From Candidatus Rickettsia kotlanii (lineage in GTDB: Bacteria > Pseudomonadota > Alphaproteobacteria > Rickettsiales > Rickettsiaceae): 64,000 nt of DNA. The notes beneath the pieces are model-generated. The model was not told the DNA's origin. It saw only the letters and a list, made by a program, of their open reading frames with translations, and ran no database searches. Made by a program: the position numbers and the translations under genes. The stretch lies in assembly GCA_030295365.1 (NCBI GenBank), contig AP027062.1, positions 330,001 to 394,000 of the forward strand, read 5' to 3'. Below, in pieces: positions 47,477 to 56,879 of this stretch. Positions within the stretch are counted from its first letter, which is position 1. Every line of letters begins with the position of its first letter.

Positions 47477-49309
47477 TTACCGTCCAAATAAGCGTTCAAT
47501 ATCCTTAATCTTCAACTCAATATAAGTAGGTCTGCCGTGATTACATTGACCTGAAAGCGGCATATTTTCTATTTGACGCAGTAAGGCATTCATTTCATCT
47601 GCCGATAATTTTCGTCCTACTCTAATGGAGTAATGACAGGCATAAGTTTCTGTTACATGCTCAATTAACTCTGTCAAAGCTATATTCTTGCCAAAATCCG
47701 ATAAATGATCGGCGAGATCCTGAATTAACTTTTGTACGTTTACATCTCCAAGAATATTTGGAATTTCAGTTACTATAATAGATTTTTCACCGAATTTTTC
47801 TAGAGTTAAACCAAGTTTATATAGTTTTTCTCTATGGTCATATAAACAATTTGCTTGTTTTTCATTTAGCAGTTCTACTATCTCAGGGATAAGCAAGCGC
47901 TGTTTAATTAACTCTTCCATTTTAAGGTAATCTTTTATTTTTTCATACCCTAAACGTTCGTGTGCTGCATGCTGGTCGGTAATCACTATACTATTTTCGG
48001 TTTGTGAAATAATATAAGTCGTATGAAGTTGTGCTTTAGCTGCCCCAAGTTTATATTGTTTACAGATTTGCTGTTCATGTTCTATATGGTTTTCTAATTC
48101 TTGTTCTATTTTAGCATGTGATAATGTATCGATTAATTTTTGATAAACATGATTTTGAGGAACTGTATTAAGTGTAGAATGAGTAGTAGGTCTATAATCT
48201 GCCAATTTACTATTAACATTTATAACTTTACTTACTGGCGATTGTTTGTTAACTAAAGGATTTTTAAATAACTCAAGAGCATCAGAGGCGATAGTAGTAG
48301 AAGTAACATGATTTTTATTTGTTAAAGCATTTTTAATTGCTTCTATTAATAAGTTCCGCACATAATTCGGGTCATGAAACCTAACCTCTGCTTTTGCCGG
48401 ATGTACGTTAACGTCAACAAGTTGCGGATCGATTTGTAAGAATATAGCACATAGCGGATAACGATCACGAGCTAAATAATCTTGATATGCTACCCTTAAA
48501 GCTACCTGTAATAATTTATCTTTTACCGGTCTATTATTAATAAATAAAAATTGATCTTCACTTGAAGCTCTATTATATGTCGGGCTACTAGTATAGCCGA
48601 AAATAGAGAAATTAGGTGTTTTGAAGTTTACATAAGCGGTGTTTTTTATAAAATCATAACCTATTACATCAATTATACGCTGTTTTAGGTTAGTTTCAGC
48701 ATCTTTATTTTGTCCCTTTAGTTTTAATAAATTCTTGCCGTCATGTGTTAAACTAAAAGAAATTTCAGGATGTGCTAGAGCGATTTTCTTAACCACATCT
48801 ACAGTTGCTGCAAGCTCTGTTTTATCGGCTCTAAGAAATTTTAAACGTGCAGGTGTTGCAAAAAATAAATCACGTACCTCTATTTTAGTACCTTCATTAT
48901 GAACAGAAATGGTAACTTGTTTTTCATTGCCGCCGATTAACTTAATCTGAAATGCTTTGTCAGCATCTCGTTTTTTAGAAGTAATTAGCATTTTGCTAAT
49001 AGCAGCAATAGACGGCAGTGCTTCACCCCTAAAACCGAAAGTATGAATATTTAGAAAATTACTTTCATCAAACTTAGAAGTTGTATGACGTTCAACGGCA
49101 ATTTCTAATTCCTTATCAGTCATACCGATACCGTCATCGGAAATAATGATTAGATTTTTACCAGCACGTTCTAAAATAATATCTATTTTAGTACTACTTG
49201 CATCAACAGCATTTTCAACTAATTCCTTTACTACCGATGCGGGCCTTTCTATAACCTCACCAGCAGCAATTCGGTTGATAGTACTTTCTGACAGAAATTT
49301 TATAGTCAT
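47477..49309 (-). CDS. mutL: DNA mismatch repair protein MutL
   Basis: ATPase that couples MutS to strand removal. The GHKL ATPase motifs are complete (ELVENAVDASSTKIDI, ISDDGIGM, TFGFRGEALPSIAAIS). The C-terminal domain keeps the endonuclease motif DQHAAHERLGYE plus ACHYSIR and QCNHGRPTY, so it is predicted to be a nicking-type MutL as in bacteria lacking MutH. 610 residues. Its ATG overlaps the stop of the small zinc-protein gene. Confidence 0.95.
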   Translation of the reverse strand: MTIKFLSESTINRIAAGEVIERPASVVKELVENAVDASSTKIDIILERAGKNLIIISDDGIGMTDKELEIAVERHTTSKFDESNFLNIHTFGFRGEALPSIAAISKMLITSKKRDADKAFQIKLIGGNEKQVTISVHNEGTKIEVRDLFFATPARLKFLRADKTELAATVDVVKKIALAHPEISFSLTHDGKNLLKLKGQNKDAETNLKQRIIDVIGYDFIKNTAYVNFKTPNFSIFGYTSSPTYNRASSEDQFLFINNRPVKDKLLQVALRVAYQDYLARDRYPLCAIFLQIDPQLVDVNVHPAKAEVRFHDPNYVRNLLIEAIKNALTNKNHVTSTTIASDALELFKNPLVNKQSPVSKVINVNSKLADYRPTTHSTLNTVPQNHVYQKLIDTLSHAKIEQELENHIEHEQQICKQYKLGAAKAQLHTTYIISQTENSIVITDQHAAHERLGYEKIKDYLKMEELIKQRLLIPEIVELLNEKQANCLYDHREKLYKLGLTLEKFGEKSIIVTEIPNILGDVNVQKLIQDLADHLSDFGKNIALTELIEHVTETYACHYSIRVGRKLSADEMNALLRQIENMPLSGQCNHGRPTYIELKIKDIERLFGR

Positions 49310-49470
49310 TTTGTTACTAATTTAAATTTCTTACTACAATATGGGCAAATAACTTCCTTTTTTTCTTTATCTATCTCTAAATAAACTTTCGGATGGTCAT
49401 ATGGAAATTCTTTGCCCTGACAAGATACAGATGCATCAACGCTATTAACAATTTCCATAGATTTATACAT
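49306..49470 (-). CDS. Small zinc-finger protein (zf-CHCC family)
   Basis: Too small for many gene finders: ATG 49470 to TGA 49306, 54 residues, MYKSMEIVNSVDASVSCQG then FPYDHPKVYLEI and VICPYCSKKFKLVTK. The C-x(n)-H-P-K-V-Y-L and CPYC pattern is the alphaproteobacterial zf-CHCC domain, related to the zinc subunit of mitochondrial complex I. It overlaps mutL by 4 bases. A role in respiratory complex assembly is inference from the family. Confidence 0.8.
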   Translation of the reverse strand: MYKSMEIVNSVDASVSCQGKEFPYDHPKVYLEIDKEKKEVICPYCSKKFKLVTK

Positions 49471-49540
49471 TATTTCTTTAAAGTGTAATCTAATATAAGT
49501 TACTTTTAAATAAAAGACAAATATTACTTGATTAAATATG

Positions 49541-49712
49541 TCATCCCGTGACTTGATCAGCTGTGTTGCATGGTTCTAATTTTCTTGTCATTGCGAGGAA
49601 ATTACGTAAGTAATTGACGAAGCAATCTAGTGCCAAAGTTCTGAGATTGCCACGCAGTCTATGACTGCTCGCAATAACGATTCAGCTGGCTGGTACAAGC
49701 CACGGTATGACA
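49541..49712. repeat. Family A element nested in a family C element
   Basis: Outer ends gtcatcccgtgacttgatca and acaagccacggtatgac belong to the family C layout. Between them lies a complete family A core (about 49590-49680: cattgcgaggaaattacgta ... gctcgcaataacga). The order shows A inserted into C, or vice versa by later growth of the outer arms. Confidence 0.65.
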
Positions 49713-49737
49713 GTGCATATTTTATAAGGAGATAAAA

Positions 49738-50525
49738 ATAAAAGACAAAGTAGCAGTTATTACCAGTTCTACTAGCGGTATCGGGCTTGAGATAGCAAAA
49801 CATTTTGCAAAACTTGAGTCTAAAATAGTTATTAACGGTCTTACAAAAGAAGATGAAGTAGCTAAAATTTCAGTAGAATTGAAAGAACTTGGGGCAAGAG
49901 CTGTATTTTATCAAGGAATAAATTTGGAAAAACCTGATGAAATTCATTCTATGTTTGAGAGGATAATAAAAGAATTCGGTAAAATAGACATATTAGTAAA
50001 TAATGCAGGTATTCAGCATGTTGCTCCTATCGATGAATTTCCTGAAGATATAATGGGAGCAAATTTTGCGTATAGATTTAATATCATCTTTCTATACTAC
50101 AAAATACGCAATACAGATTATGAAAAAAACAGCTTCGGGCGAATTATTAATATCGCTTCCGCTCATGCATATGTTGCATCACCTTTCAAGTCGTCATATG
50201 TAGCAGCAAAGCACGGTATCCTTGGGCTTACCAAAACTGTTGCTTTAGAAGTGGCTGAGAATAATATTATACAGTTAATGCTATCTGTCCCAGTTACGTT
50301 AACACACCATTAGTAAGGAATCAAATAGCAGATACTGCTAAAGCTAGACATATCAGTGAAGAATCAGCGTTAAGGAATGTAATCCTTAAATCTCAAGCTA
50401 CGAAAAAATTTGTAGAAGCTGATGAAATAGCAAACTTAGTAATATTCTTATGTTTATGTGACAAAAAAGCATCATCAATAATAGGTAGTGGACTCTTGAT
50501 AGATAGAGGCTGGACGGCACAGTAG
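49738..50525 (+). pseudogene. Short-chain dehydrogenase (3-hydroxybutyrate dehydrogenase-like)
   Basis: A ribosome-site-like aaggag precedes ATA (49738-49740) where ATG is expected, so the start codon seems lost. The frame then reads KDKVAVITSSTSGIGLEIAK (dinucleotide fold), DILVNNAGIQHVAPIDEF, and the catalytic YVAAKHG with FGRIINIASAHAYVASPF. A frameshift near 50275 moves the end (RNQIADTAKARHISEESALR to SSIIGSGLLIDRGWTAQ) to another frame. Likely a former NAD-dependent 3-hydroxybutyrate or acetoacetyl-CoA reductase. Confidence 0.75.
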
Positions 50526-50644
50526 TTTTTAATTCGTAATATTTGTTAGTTATTGAGAAATAATTAACAATAAAAACTTCCTACAAAAATTTAATTTACT
50601 CCTTTACACTTGAAATAAACCACAATTTATTCAAGGAGGAATTT

Positions 50645-51387
50645 ATGCCAGAAAAAAACATCTACATTTTCAAACTGAAGAAACTGAATTAAATAGAGTA
50701 AAAATGCTAAATTAATTCATTTTAAAGATGAACTGGGCAGCCCCATAGATAGGCAATTAGTTATAGGAGAAGTTGAAGAAGTAAAAGAATTTTCTAGACC
50801 CGTAGAAGTTAAGGTAAAGCGTAATTTGGGTAAGTTTAAAAAAGCTCTAGCCTATCTTGGAATTATTAAAAATACGAAAAAAATAGTAAGCAAAGAAGAG
50901 AAAATTATAGGCACCTATGAATTAGGCAATTTCACTAATGATAAGAATTCTATAGAGAACTTTTTAAACAACTTAGACTTCCATGAACAAAAGTTGGAGA
51001 AGTAGGTGATTTTGGAAAAGTAGTATTAGATGAGAATATTAAGCTTGATGAAACTATTCTTCAAAAAAATGGAAAATTCTTAGATTTAAAAGGTAAAGCT
51101 TTACAAAATCAGAACCAGTTTATAAAAAAAGGTAGCGGAGTTTACCATTTAAGTATTGCTACAGACATAAAATATTTTGATAAAGATTGAAGTATTAAGA
51201 CTTCAAAAGGTGTTACGAATCTTAACACAAAGCTCGTAAAAAGTGCTCTTAAAGGTAGCAGAGAAGCTGCAAAAATAGGAGAAAAACTACGAAAACAAGA
51301 AGAACAGAAATTTGCAGGAATTAAAAAGCCAAAAGAAGCTAAACTTACAAAAGTAAGAATTCCAGTAGTTCCACCAGAGGATAACTA
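50645..51387 (+). pseudogene. Decayed rickettsial protein of unknown function
   Basis: A strong AAGGAGG site precedes ATG 50645, but the first 20 codons already change frame twice. Long open pieces follow: IHFKDELGSPIDRQLVIGEV, KFKKALAYLGIIKNTKKIVS, GDFGKVVLDENIKLDETILQ, GVYHLSIATDIKYFDKD then TGA, and TSKGVTNLNTKLVKSALKG to a stop at 51387. Lysine-rich and helical; no domain recognised. About four lesions. Confidence 0.6.
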
Positions 51388-51480
51388 GGTTATAAGTGCT
51401 TGACCATTATAACGTGTATATTATAATAGTTATGAACAAGTTAATATGTACGTTATAATAGTCATAATAAATTATGACTA

Positions 51481-51906
51481 TTATTTAGCCTTTTGCATGT
51501 CTAATATAGCTTGTATTTGAGCTTGTGTCTTAAAGTCATTTGACTCTAATTCTAATGCTTTGTTGTATGATTCAAGAGATAAATCGTATTTTCCCAACTG
51601 AATTAATGCCGCTCCTTTATTAAGATAAGCCTGAAAATGATTAGGGTTTAGTGCAATTGCTTTGTTATAAGCTTTAAGGACCAACTCATATTTTTCAGGA
51701 AACCTAAGTCCCAGTATTCTTAGTCTAAATCCATATCTAATATATGCATTTGCATCATTCGGATTTTGTTTTATAGCTTTATTCTGCTAATTCTTTTTCA
51801 AAATCATTTGCAACTGATTCAAGTTGTTTATTAAACAAGAACTTATAACTACAAAAACATATTACTATCACCACAAGAATTAAAATGCCGACAATTAAAT
51901 ATTAAT
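51481..51906 (-). pseudogene. Membrane-anchored TPR-repeat protein, decayed
   Basis: Leftward, a hydrophobic anchor IVGILILVVIVICFCSYKFL is followed by NKQLESVANDFEKELAE, a frameshift near 51790, then KAIKQNPNDANAYIRYGFRL, YNKAIALNPNHFQAYLNKG and YNKALELESNDFKTQAQIQA, three TPR-like units, to the stop 51481. No start codon precedes the anchor in frame. Only the last two units (67 residues from 51684) are in an open frame with a start. Confidence 0.62.
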
Positions 51907-51942
51907 ATTATATATGTTAATTAATAATATATAAAAAAAATT

Positions 51943-52216
51943 AAATATTATAAATTACACTTTATAAATGATGTAACTTGTCTATAATAACTAATTAGTA
52001 ATTAAGTTATTTAAAGCTCGATGAATAGGTCTAAGTTCATTTTTTTATCTGCTATTTCAGGTAATGTACTCGAATATTAAAATATTATAAATTACACTTT
52101 ATAAATGATGTAACTTGTCTATAATAACTAATTAGTAATTAAGTTATTTAAAGCTCGATGAATAGGTCTAAGTTCATTTTTTTATCTGCTATTTCAGGTA
52201 ATGTACTCGAATATTA
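51943..52216 (+). repeat. Exact 137-bp tandem duplication
   Basis: Bases 51943-52079 and 52080-52216 are identical and adjacent. The unit holds the promoter region and the first 19-20 codons of the MFS gene at 52158. In the first copy ATG 52021 opens MNRSKFIFLSAISGNVLEY and hits TAA at the junction (52078-52080), so a 19-residue leader-like peptide is encoded before the real gene. Perfect identity suggests a very recent event. Confidence 0.95.
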
Positions 52217-53429
52217 TGATTTTACGGTATATTCAGTTTTCTCGCTGATTATTGGACAAGTTTTTTTTCCAGGCGAATCGGAATTCATTAGAATTCTTCT
52301 AAGCCTTGGAGTATTTGCGGTTGGCTTTCTGACAAGACCGATAGGAGGCATATTATTCGGTTATATTGGTGATAGATACGGTAGACGTATCGCTTTAATA
52401 ATCTCAATGCTAGGTATGACTATTCCGACCTTTATTATGGGTCTCATACCCTCATATGTAAGTATTGGGATTTATGCCCCTATAATTCTAGTTATAATGC
52501 GGCTTATTCAAGGTTTATGTATTAGCGGTGAAGGAACGGGAGCGGCTATTTTTATCCTTGAACATCGTCAAAATTTAAGACCGGGTTTTACGGCAGGTTT
52601 AGTACATGGTTCAAATATCGCCGGTACCTTAATTGCAACATTTATCGGTATTATAATAGAACGTTATTTCTCTCATATAGATTTTGCTTGGCGTTTTGCT
52701 TTTTTGCTTGGTGGATTTATGGGTCTTGCAGGATTTTACTTGCGATTGCGTGTATCGGAAACACCGATTTTTAAAATGCTTGAGAAAAAGAAACAAGTTC
52801 TTAAAGCACCTTTTCCCAATGTAATTAGAACTGCTTGGAGATCGATGTTTTTAACTATGTGTATAGGTGCTATCGCTAGCAGCGTTATGTATTTAGTAAA
52901 AACATATATAAATGTTTTCTATTATAATGTAATGCATCTTAGTAATACTATTGCTTTATCATATTTAGCGTATAGTTCGTTTATTGCGATGATAGCGATG
53001 CCGCTTATCGGCGGTATTGCCGATATTATCGGGAAATTTAAAATGGCAATGCTTGTTGGTGTTGCTATCTTGATATTGATTTTACCGACCATGTTACTTA
53101 TGTCGACAGAAGAGATGTGGCAACAAATTATAGCTCTTACAATACTTGGTATGCTTGCAGGAAGCATAGCAGGTACAGCTTATATACTTGTTATATCCTT
53201 GTTTACGGCAGAACAAAGATTTACCGGTGTTGCTTTCAGTTACAATTTTGCAATAGCGATATTTGGCGGAACTTCACCCATTATTTCTCGTTGGCTTGTA
53301 GAGCGCACAGGCTTATTTTATGCTCCGGCTTTTTATATTATGATCATTGCTGCCGTATTTTTAGTGATTATGTATATGATGAGGAAAGTAATTAAATCGT
53401 TGCTTAATAATTATGAACATAGAAAATAA
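52158..53429 (+). CDS. MFS metabolite:H+ symporter (ProP-like), intact
   Basis: Inner-membrane secondary transporter of 423 residues with about twelve helices. Signature segments of the metabolite-H+ symporter family are RPIGGILFGYIGDRYGRRIA and LIQGLCISGEGTGAAIFILE. The substrate (proline, betaine, dicarboxylate or other) cannot be read from the sequence. Its first 20 codons and promoter are present twice upstream. The 3' end overlaps hemF by 17 bases, so the two are probably co-transcribed. Confidence 0.88.
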   Translation: MNRSKFIFLSAISGNVLEYYDFTVYSVFSLIIGQVFFPGESEFIRILLSLGVFAVGFLTRPIGGILFGYIGDRYGRRIALIISMLGMTIPTFIMGLIPSYVSIGIYAPIILVIMRLIQGLCISGEGTGAAIFILEHRQNLRPGFTAGLVHGSNIAGTLIATFIGIIIERYFSHIDFAWRFAFLLGGFMGLAGFYLRLRVSETPIFKMLEKKKQVLKAPFPNVIRTAWRSMFLTMCIGAIASSVMYLVKTYINVFYYNVMHLSNTIALSYLAYSSFIAMIAMPLIGGIADIIGKFKMAMLVGVAILILILPTMLLMSTEEMWQQIIALTILGMLAGSIAGTAYILVISLFTAEQRFTGVAFSYNFAIAIFGGTSPIISRWLVERTGLFYAPAFYIMIIAAVFLVIMYMMRKVIKSLLNNYEHRK

Positions 53430-54252
53430 AGAAATAATAATTAGTTGGTTTACTAATTTACGTGATTTATTGTGCAAAGAATTTGAAAAAATCGAAGAAG
53501 AATATGTACAAACCAAAGGTTTAAAACCGACTAAATTTGTATACTCAAGCTGGCAACGTAATGGCGGCGGTGGCGGTGTCATGTCTCTCATGAAAGGAGA
53601 AGTATTTGAAAAAGTCGGGGTTAATATATCTACTGTATTCGGTGAATTTTCTCCCGAATTCCGCAGCGAAATTCCAGGAGCAGAGCTAGACGGGAAATTC
53701 TTTGCAACAGGCATTTCATTAGTCGCACATCTTAAATCGCCACTAATTCCCGCTATGCATTTTAATACTCGTTATGTAGAAACTTCTAAAAGTTGGTTTG
53801 GCGGCGGTTGCGATTTAACACCTTTTTATCCAGAAGAAAACGAAACTGCAAAGTTTCATGCAGCTTTTAAAGAAGCGTGCGATAAGTATGATTCTAGCTA
53901 TTATCCTAAATTCAAAAAACAATGTGATGAATATTTTTATCTAAAGCATCGAAAAGAACCGAGAGGAGTAGGCGGAATATTCTATGATTACTTAAATAAC
54001 AGTAATTTTGAACAGGATTTTGCCTTTACACAGGACGTAGGTAAGGCTTTGTTGTCGGTATATCCTGAAATCGTTAGAAGTAAGTTATTTTTACCTTGGA
54101 CAGCTGAGCAGAAAGAATACCAGCTTATAAGGCGAGGTAGATATGTAGAATTTAATTTACTATATGACCGCGGTACTAAATTCGGCTTAATGACCGATGG
54201 AAATGTCGAAGCAATATTAATGTCATTGCCACCTGAAGTAAAGTTTAATTGA
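53413..54252 (+). CDS. hemF: Oxygen-dependent coproporphyrinogen III oxidase
   Basis: Converts coproporphyrinogen III to protoporphyrinogen IX using O2, in haem synthesis. 279 residues with the family blocks YSSWQRNGGGGGVMSLMKG, FNTRYVETSKSWFGGGCDLT, and RYVEFNLLYDRGTKFGL. The other late haem genes (hemJ, hemH, hemE) follow on the opposite strand 1.1 kb away. Confidence 0.96.
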   Translation: MNIENKEIIISWFTNLRDLLCKEFEKIEEEYVQTKGLKPTKFVYSSWQRNGGGGGVMSLMKGEVFEKVGVNISTVFGEFSPEFRSEIPGAELDGKFFATGISLVAHLKSPLIPAMHFNTRYVETSKSWFGGGCDLTPFYPEENETAKFHAAFKEACDKYDSSYYPKFKKQCDEYFYLKHRKEPRGVGGIFYDYLNNSNFEQDFAFTQDVGKALLSVYPEIVRSKLFLPWTAEQKEYQLIRRGRYVEFNLLYDRGTKFGLMTDGNVEAILMSLPPEVKFN

Positions 54253-54359
54253 CTTTTTTAAAATCATAACCGGAATGGCAAAATGTTATTTCGGTGTGTT
54301 GAAACTTCTGTCAAAAGTGAGAGTATTTTTTACAAAACCGATGCAATCCTTGGTTTATG

Positions 54360-54386
54360 GTGAAATGCATTGAATTAGCATTTCAC
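54360..54386. terminator. Hairpin downstream of hemF
   Basis: gtgaaatgc, a 9-base loop, then gcatttcac form a perfect 9-bp stem about 107 bases after the hemF stop, followed after a few bases by a run of T (aaaattttttac). It could end the MFS-hemF transcript. Confidence 0.4.
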
Positions 54387-54400
54387 TATAACAAAATTTT

Positions 54401-54676
54401 TTACTTTGTAAGTTTAGGCGATAAATAATGTTCTGTTGAGATTACTTTTTTTACCAGTTTTATTGTTTTATTTTCCAAGGCCGTTTTAGTGTTTTTAGCT
54501 ACACTTCCTCCTATTTTACCTATAACCTTATTTTCTTCCATTCCTGTTGCATTATTAGTTTCTGCTACCTAACGAGTAGATAATTTAGCAAGAGCAGTAA
54601 AAATTAATTCTGCTTCATTCATGTGATCACGTAAATTTTGATTTGTTAAGCTCTTTATATTTTTGTGTTCTTTAAG
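54401..54676 (-). pseudogene. DinD-like (DNA-damage-inducible protein D) C-terminal relic
   Basis: Leftward: SLTNQNLRDHMNEAELIFTA, LAKLSTR, a TAG, then VAETNNATGMEENKVIGKIG, GSVAKNTKTALENKTIKLV and VISTEHYLSPKLTK to the stop at 54401. The LRDHMNEAELIFTALA...ENK...GG.VA.N pattern matches the C-terminal part of DinD/BRO-type proteins of phages and plasmids. No N-terminal part is found upstream. Confidence 0.58.
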
Positions 54677-55209
54677 TTATACTAGCCCATTTTTAATGAA
54701 TAATAGATATTCTAAATAAATTTTATAACTTAAATTAGAAATATAAAATCTTTTAGATAAATAAACTATTAGTTTAAAGTAAGTTAGGTATAAGCTTTAA
54801 CTGAAATAGTAAAACAATATTTCGGGATATAGCAACCTCTACCAAAAGTGAGAACACCTCTCACATAACTGATGTTGATCCTCGACCTTATGGTCGGGGA
54901 GATAATAGACAACATATCCAGAGCTTAAAGCAATGCTTTAAGCAAAACCTATTATAGCTGACTTTTAGCAGTTTTGCTAACTCCCTGATCACTAAGGATT
55001 TATTTCTCTTCGGTGGTTGAAACTTAAGCAATTTAAGTTTAATTAATCGGAATAATTACATATCCAACCAAACTAACAAGAGCCTACCTAAATTCGTAGC
55101 AGAGTTGCTAGAAAGACCTTTGAAAAAGAGAGATATCAATGCAATAGAGAAAACGCTTAGCAGAATTAGAAGTAATATTTGGGGTATTGCTAAAGTATAG
55201 ATGAGCAGA
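54677..55209. other. Degenerate intergenic stretch with one short relic frame
   Basis: Mostly AT-rich with many stops. One hairpin (cctcgaccttatggtcgggg) lies near 54890. At about 55050-55200 a + frame reads SLPKFVAELLERPLKKRDIN and TLSRIRSNIWGIAKV to TAG, without a start; I cannot place this fragment in a family. Nothing else is supportable here. Confidence 0.35.
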
Positions 55210-55360
55210 CATTGCTTTATTTATGTCATTCCTGCTTTCCTTTCACGGAAAAACATTGCCCGCATGGATCCAGTTTTAACATCATTGCGAGAAAATTACA
55301 TAAGTAATTGACGAAGAGCACAATCCTAGGAGTTTGTTATTATTTCCTGCTCACAATGAT
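55210..55360. repeat. Damaged B and A palindromic elements in series
   Basis: tgtcattcctgctttcc and atggatccag are the left half of a B element whose right half is missing; the sequence then continues as an A element (catcattgcgagaaaattac ... tcctgctcacaatgat). It suggests A inserted in B or a fusion by deletion, upstream of the hemJ end. Confidence 0.6.
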
Positions 55361-55401
55361 AATATATCTTTAACAATCCCTTTTCAAACAAAAAGAGTAT
55401 A

Positions 55402-55839
55402 CTAGTCAAATGGTTTTACTATAACCATAATCACTGCAACAATCATGCAAATAGCCGGAATCTCATTAACTATGCGATAAAATTTTTCTGAATGGACATT
55501 CTTACCATCTGCAAAATCTTTTCGCCATCTTGCAAGTAAACCGTGAAATATCACTAAAATTAATACTGCAAACATTTTAACGTGAAACCAAGTATCAAGA
55601 GCAACAAACCCGTAAATATGAGCACTTATTAAACCAAAAATAAATGTGCTAATCATTGCCGGATTCATAATGAATCTGAGTAATTTTAGCTCCATTACTT
55701 GTAAAGTACTATCTAGCTCACTACCTATTTTAGCTTTGATATGATAAGCATATATTCTAGGTAAATAAAGAAGTCCTGCCATCCAACATATAGCAGATAT
55801 CAGATGAATTGACTTAAACCATAGATAGTAACTTGCCAT
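55402..55839 (-). CDS. hemJ: Protoporphyrinogen oxidase HemJ
   Basis: Membrane enzyme oxidising protoporphyrinogen IX to protoporphyrin IX in most alphaproteobacteria. 145 residues and about four helices; the opening YYLWFKSIHLISAICWMAGL and LLYLPRIYAYH carries the conserved histidine and arginine, and FHVKMFAVLILVIFHGLLAR the later ones. It ends the hemE-hemH-hemJ run, starting 11 bases after hemH. Confidence 0.92.
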   Translation of the reverse strand: MASYYLWFKSIHLISAICWMAGLLYLPRIYAYHIKAKIGSELDSTLQVMELKLLRFIMNPAMISTFIFGLISAHIYGFVALDTWFHVKMFAVLILVIFHGLLARWRKDFADGKNVHSEKFYRIVNEIPAICMIVAVIMVIVKPFD

Positions 55840-55850
55840 TCTTTTTTTTA

Positions 55851-56879
55851 TTAATTTGTTAATTTACACAAACATTTAGTAAATTCGTTTGGACATATTC
55901 TTGTACTAGAGCTACTCATAACTAAATTAGTATCAACCTTATTAATAAATCGTAGCAATATATTTGTCAAACCATTAATAAAAATTTTATTTGTTCCAAG
56001 TGTCGGAATTCGGGTATATTGAATTTCATATTTATCTGCGATTAATTTATATTCAATATCAAGCTCTACTAGTGTTTCAACATGCTCGGATACAAAGGAT
56101 ATAGGTACGATAATTATGTCTTTTTTTAACTTTCCTGCTAGCTCTATTTCGTCTTCCGTATTAGGTTTTAACCACTCTATAGGTCCTACTCTACTTTGAT
56201 AAGTTATCTTATAATCTAGATCTTTTATATTTAATTCTTTAACTATTGCTTGTACTGTTTCTTTTATCTGAAAACTATAAGGATCGCCTGCTTTTATTAT
56301 TTTTTCGGGTAACCCGTGAGCAGAAAATAATATACGAAAATTTTTATCGTATAGTTTTTCTTTAATTAATGAAACATGGGCTTTTATAAAATCTTTTTCT
56401 AGAGGATAACAGCAAATTGTTTTAGTTGGAATATCAATATCAAGGTTTTGTAAAAAATTTTTAACCGATGATCCTGTCGTAGTACTTGAAAATTGAGAAT
56501 ACAGAGGCAATAATATTATTTCGCTTGGATTATATTTTTTTATTTGACCTATTACTTCTTTAGCAAACGGTGCTGAATATCTCATATTTATAAAAATAGC
56601 GAAATCTTCTTTTATAAGTCGCTTTAGCTTCTCGGTTAGTGCTAATTTCTGCTCCTCTGTTTCCTGAAGTAAAGAAGATTTACCACCGATTAAAGAATAA
56701 ATTTTTTGAGATTTTTTCTCTCTAGTAATAGAAATTATTTTAGCAATAATATAACGCAAAGGATTTGATAGATTAATTATAGCTTTGTCATAGAATAGAT
56801 TAAATAGAAAAGGCTTCACTGATTTAAGGTCTTTTGGACCGCCTAAATTAAAAAGTACTATTGCTATCCTTTTCTTCAT
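55851..56879 (-). CDS. hemH: Ferrochelatase
   Basis: Inserts Fe2+ into protoporphyrin IX, the final step of haem synthesis. Conserved blocks are [28 protein letters not shown], the active-site [11 protein letters not shown] and [15 protein letters not shown], and [20 protein letters not shown] take ATG 56879 (342 aa) as start because it opens on the family sequence; ATG 56891 is possible. Either start overlaps the hemE 3' end by more than 30 bases. Confidence 0.95.
   Translation of the reverse strand: MKKRIAIVLFNLGGPKDLKSVKPFLFNLFYDKAIINLSNPLRYIIAKIISITREKKSQKIYSLIGGKSSLLQETEEQKLALTEKLKRLIKEDFAIFINMRYSAPFAKEVIGQIKKYNPSEIILLPLYSQFSSTTTGSSVKNFLQNLDIDIPTKTICCYPLEKDFIKAHVSLIKEKLYDKNFRILFSAHGLPEKIIKAGDPYSFQIKETVQAIVKELNIKDLDYKITYQSRVGPIEWLKPNTEDEIELAGKLKKDIIIVPISFVSEHVETLVELDIEYKLIADKYEIQYTRIPTLGTNKIFINGLTNILLRFINKVDTNLVMSSSSTRICPNEFTKCLCKLTN

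Larger units (their letters stand above)
54266..54855 (+). repeat. Pair of diverged direct repeats (54266-54325 and 54797-54855)
   Basis: Both stretches share the order aac-gaaat-g-aaaa...tatttcgg...caa-ctct--caaaagtgaga, roughly 70 per cent alike by eye; each ends in the exact caaaagtgaga. They flank the DinD relic, as duplicated target or element ends might. What they belonged to is unknown. Confidence 0.4.

Noticed and set aside
54880-54905. Terminator hairpin (cctcgaccttatggtcgggg)
   Set aside because: It pairs well but has no U-tract and no intact gene upstream on either strand.
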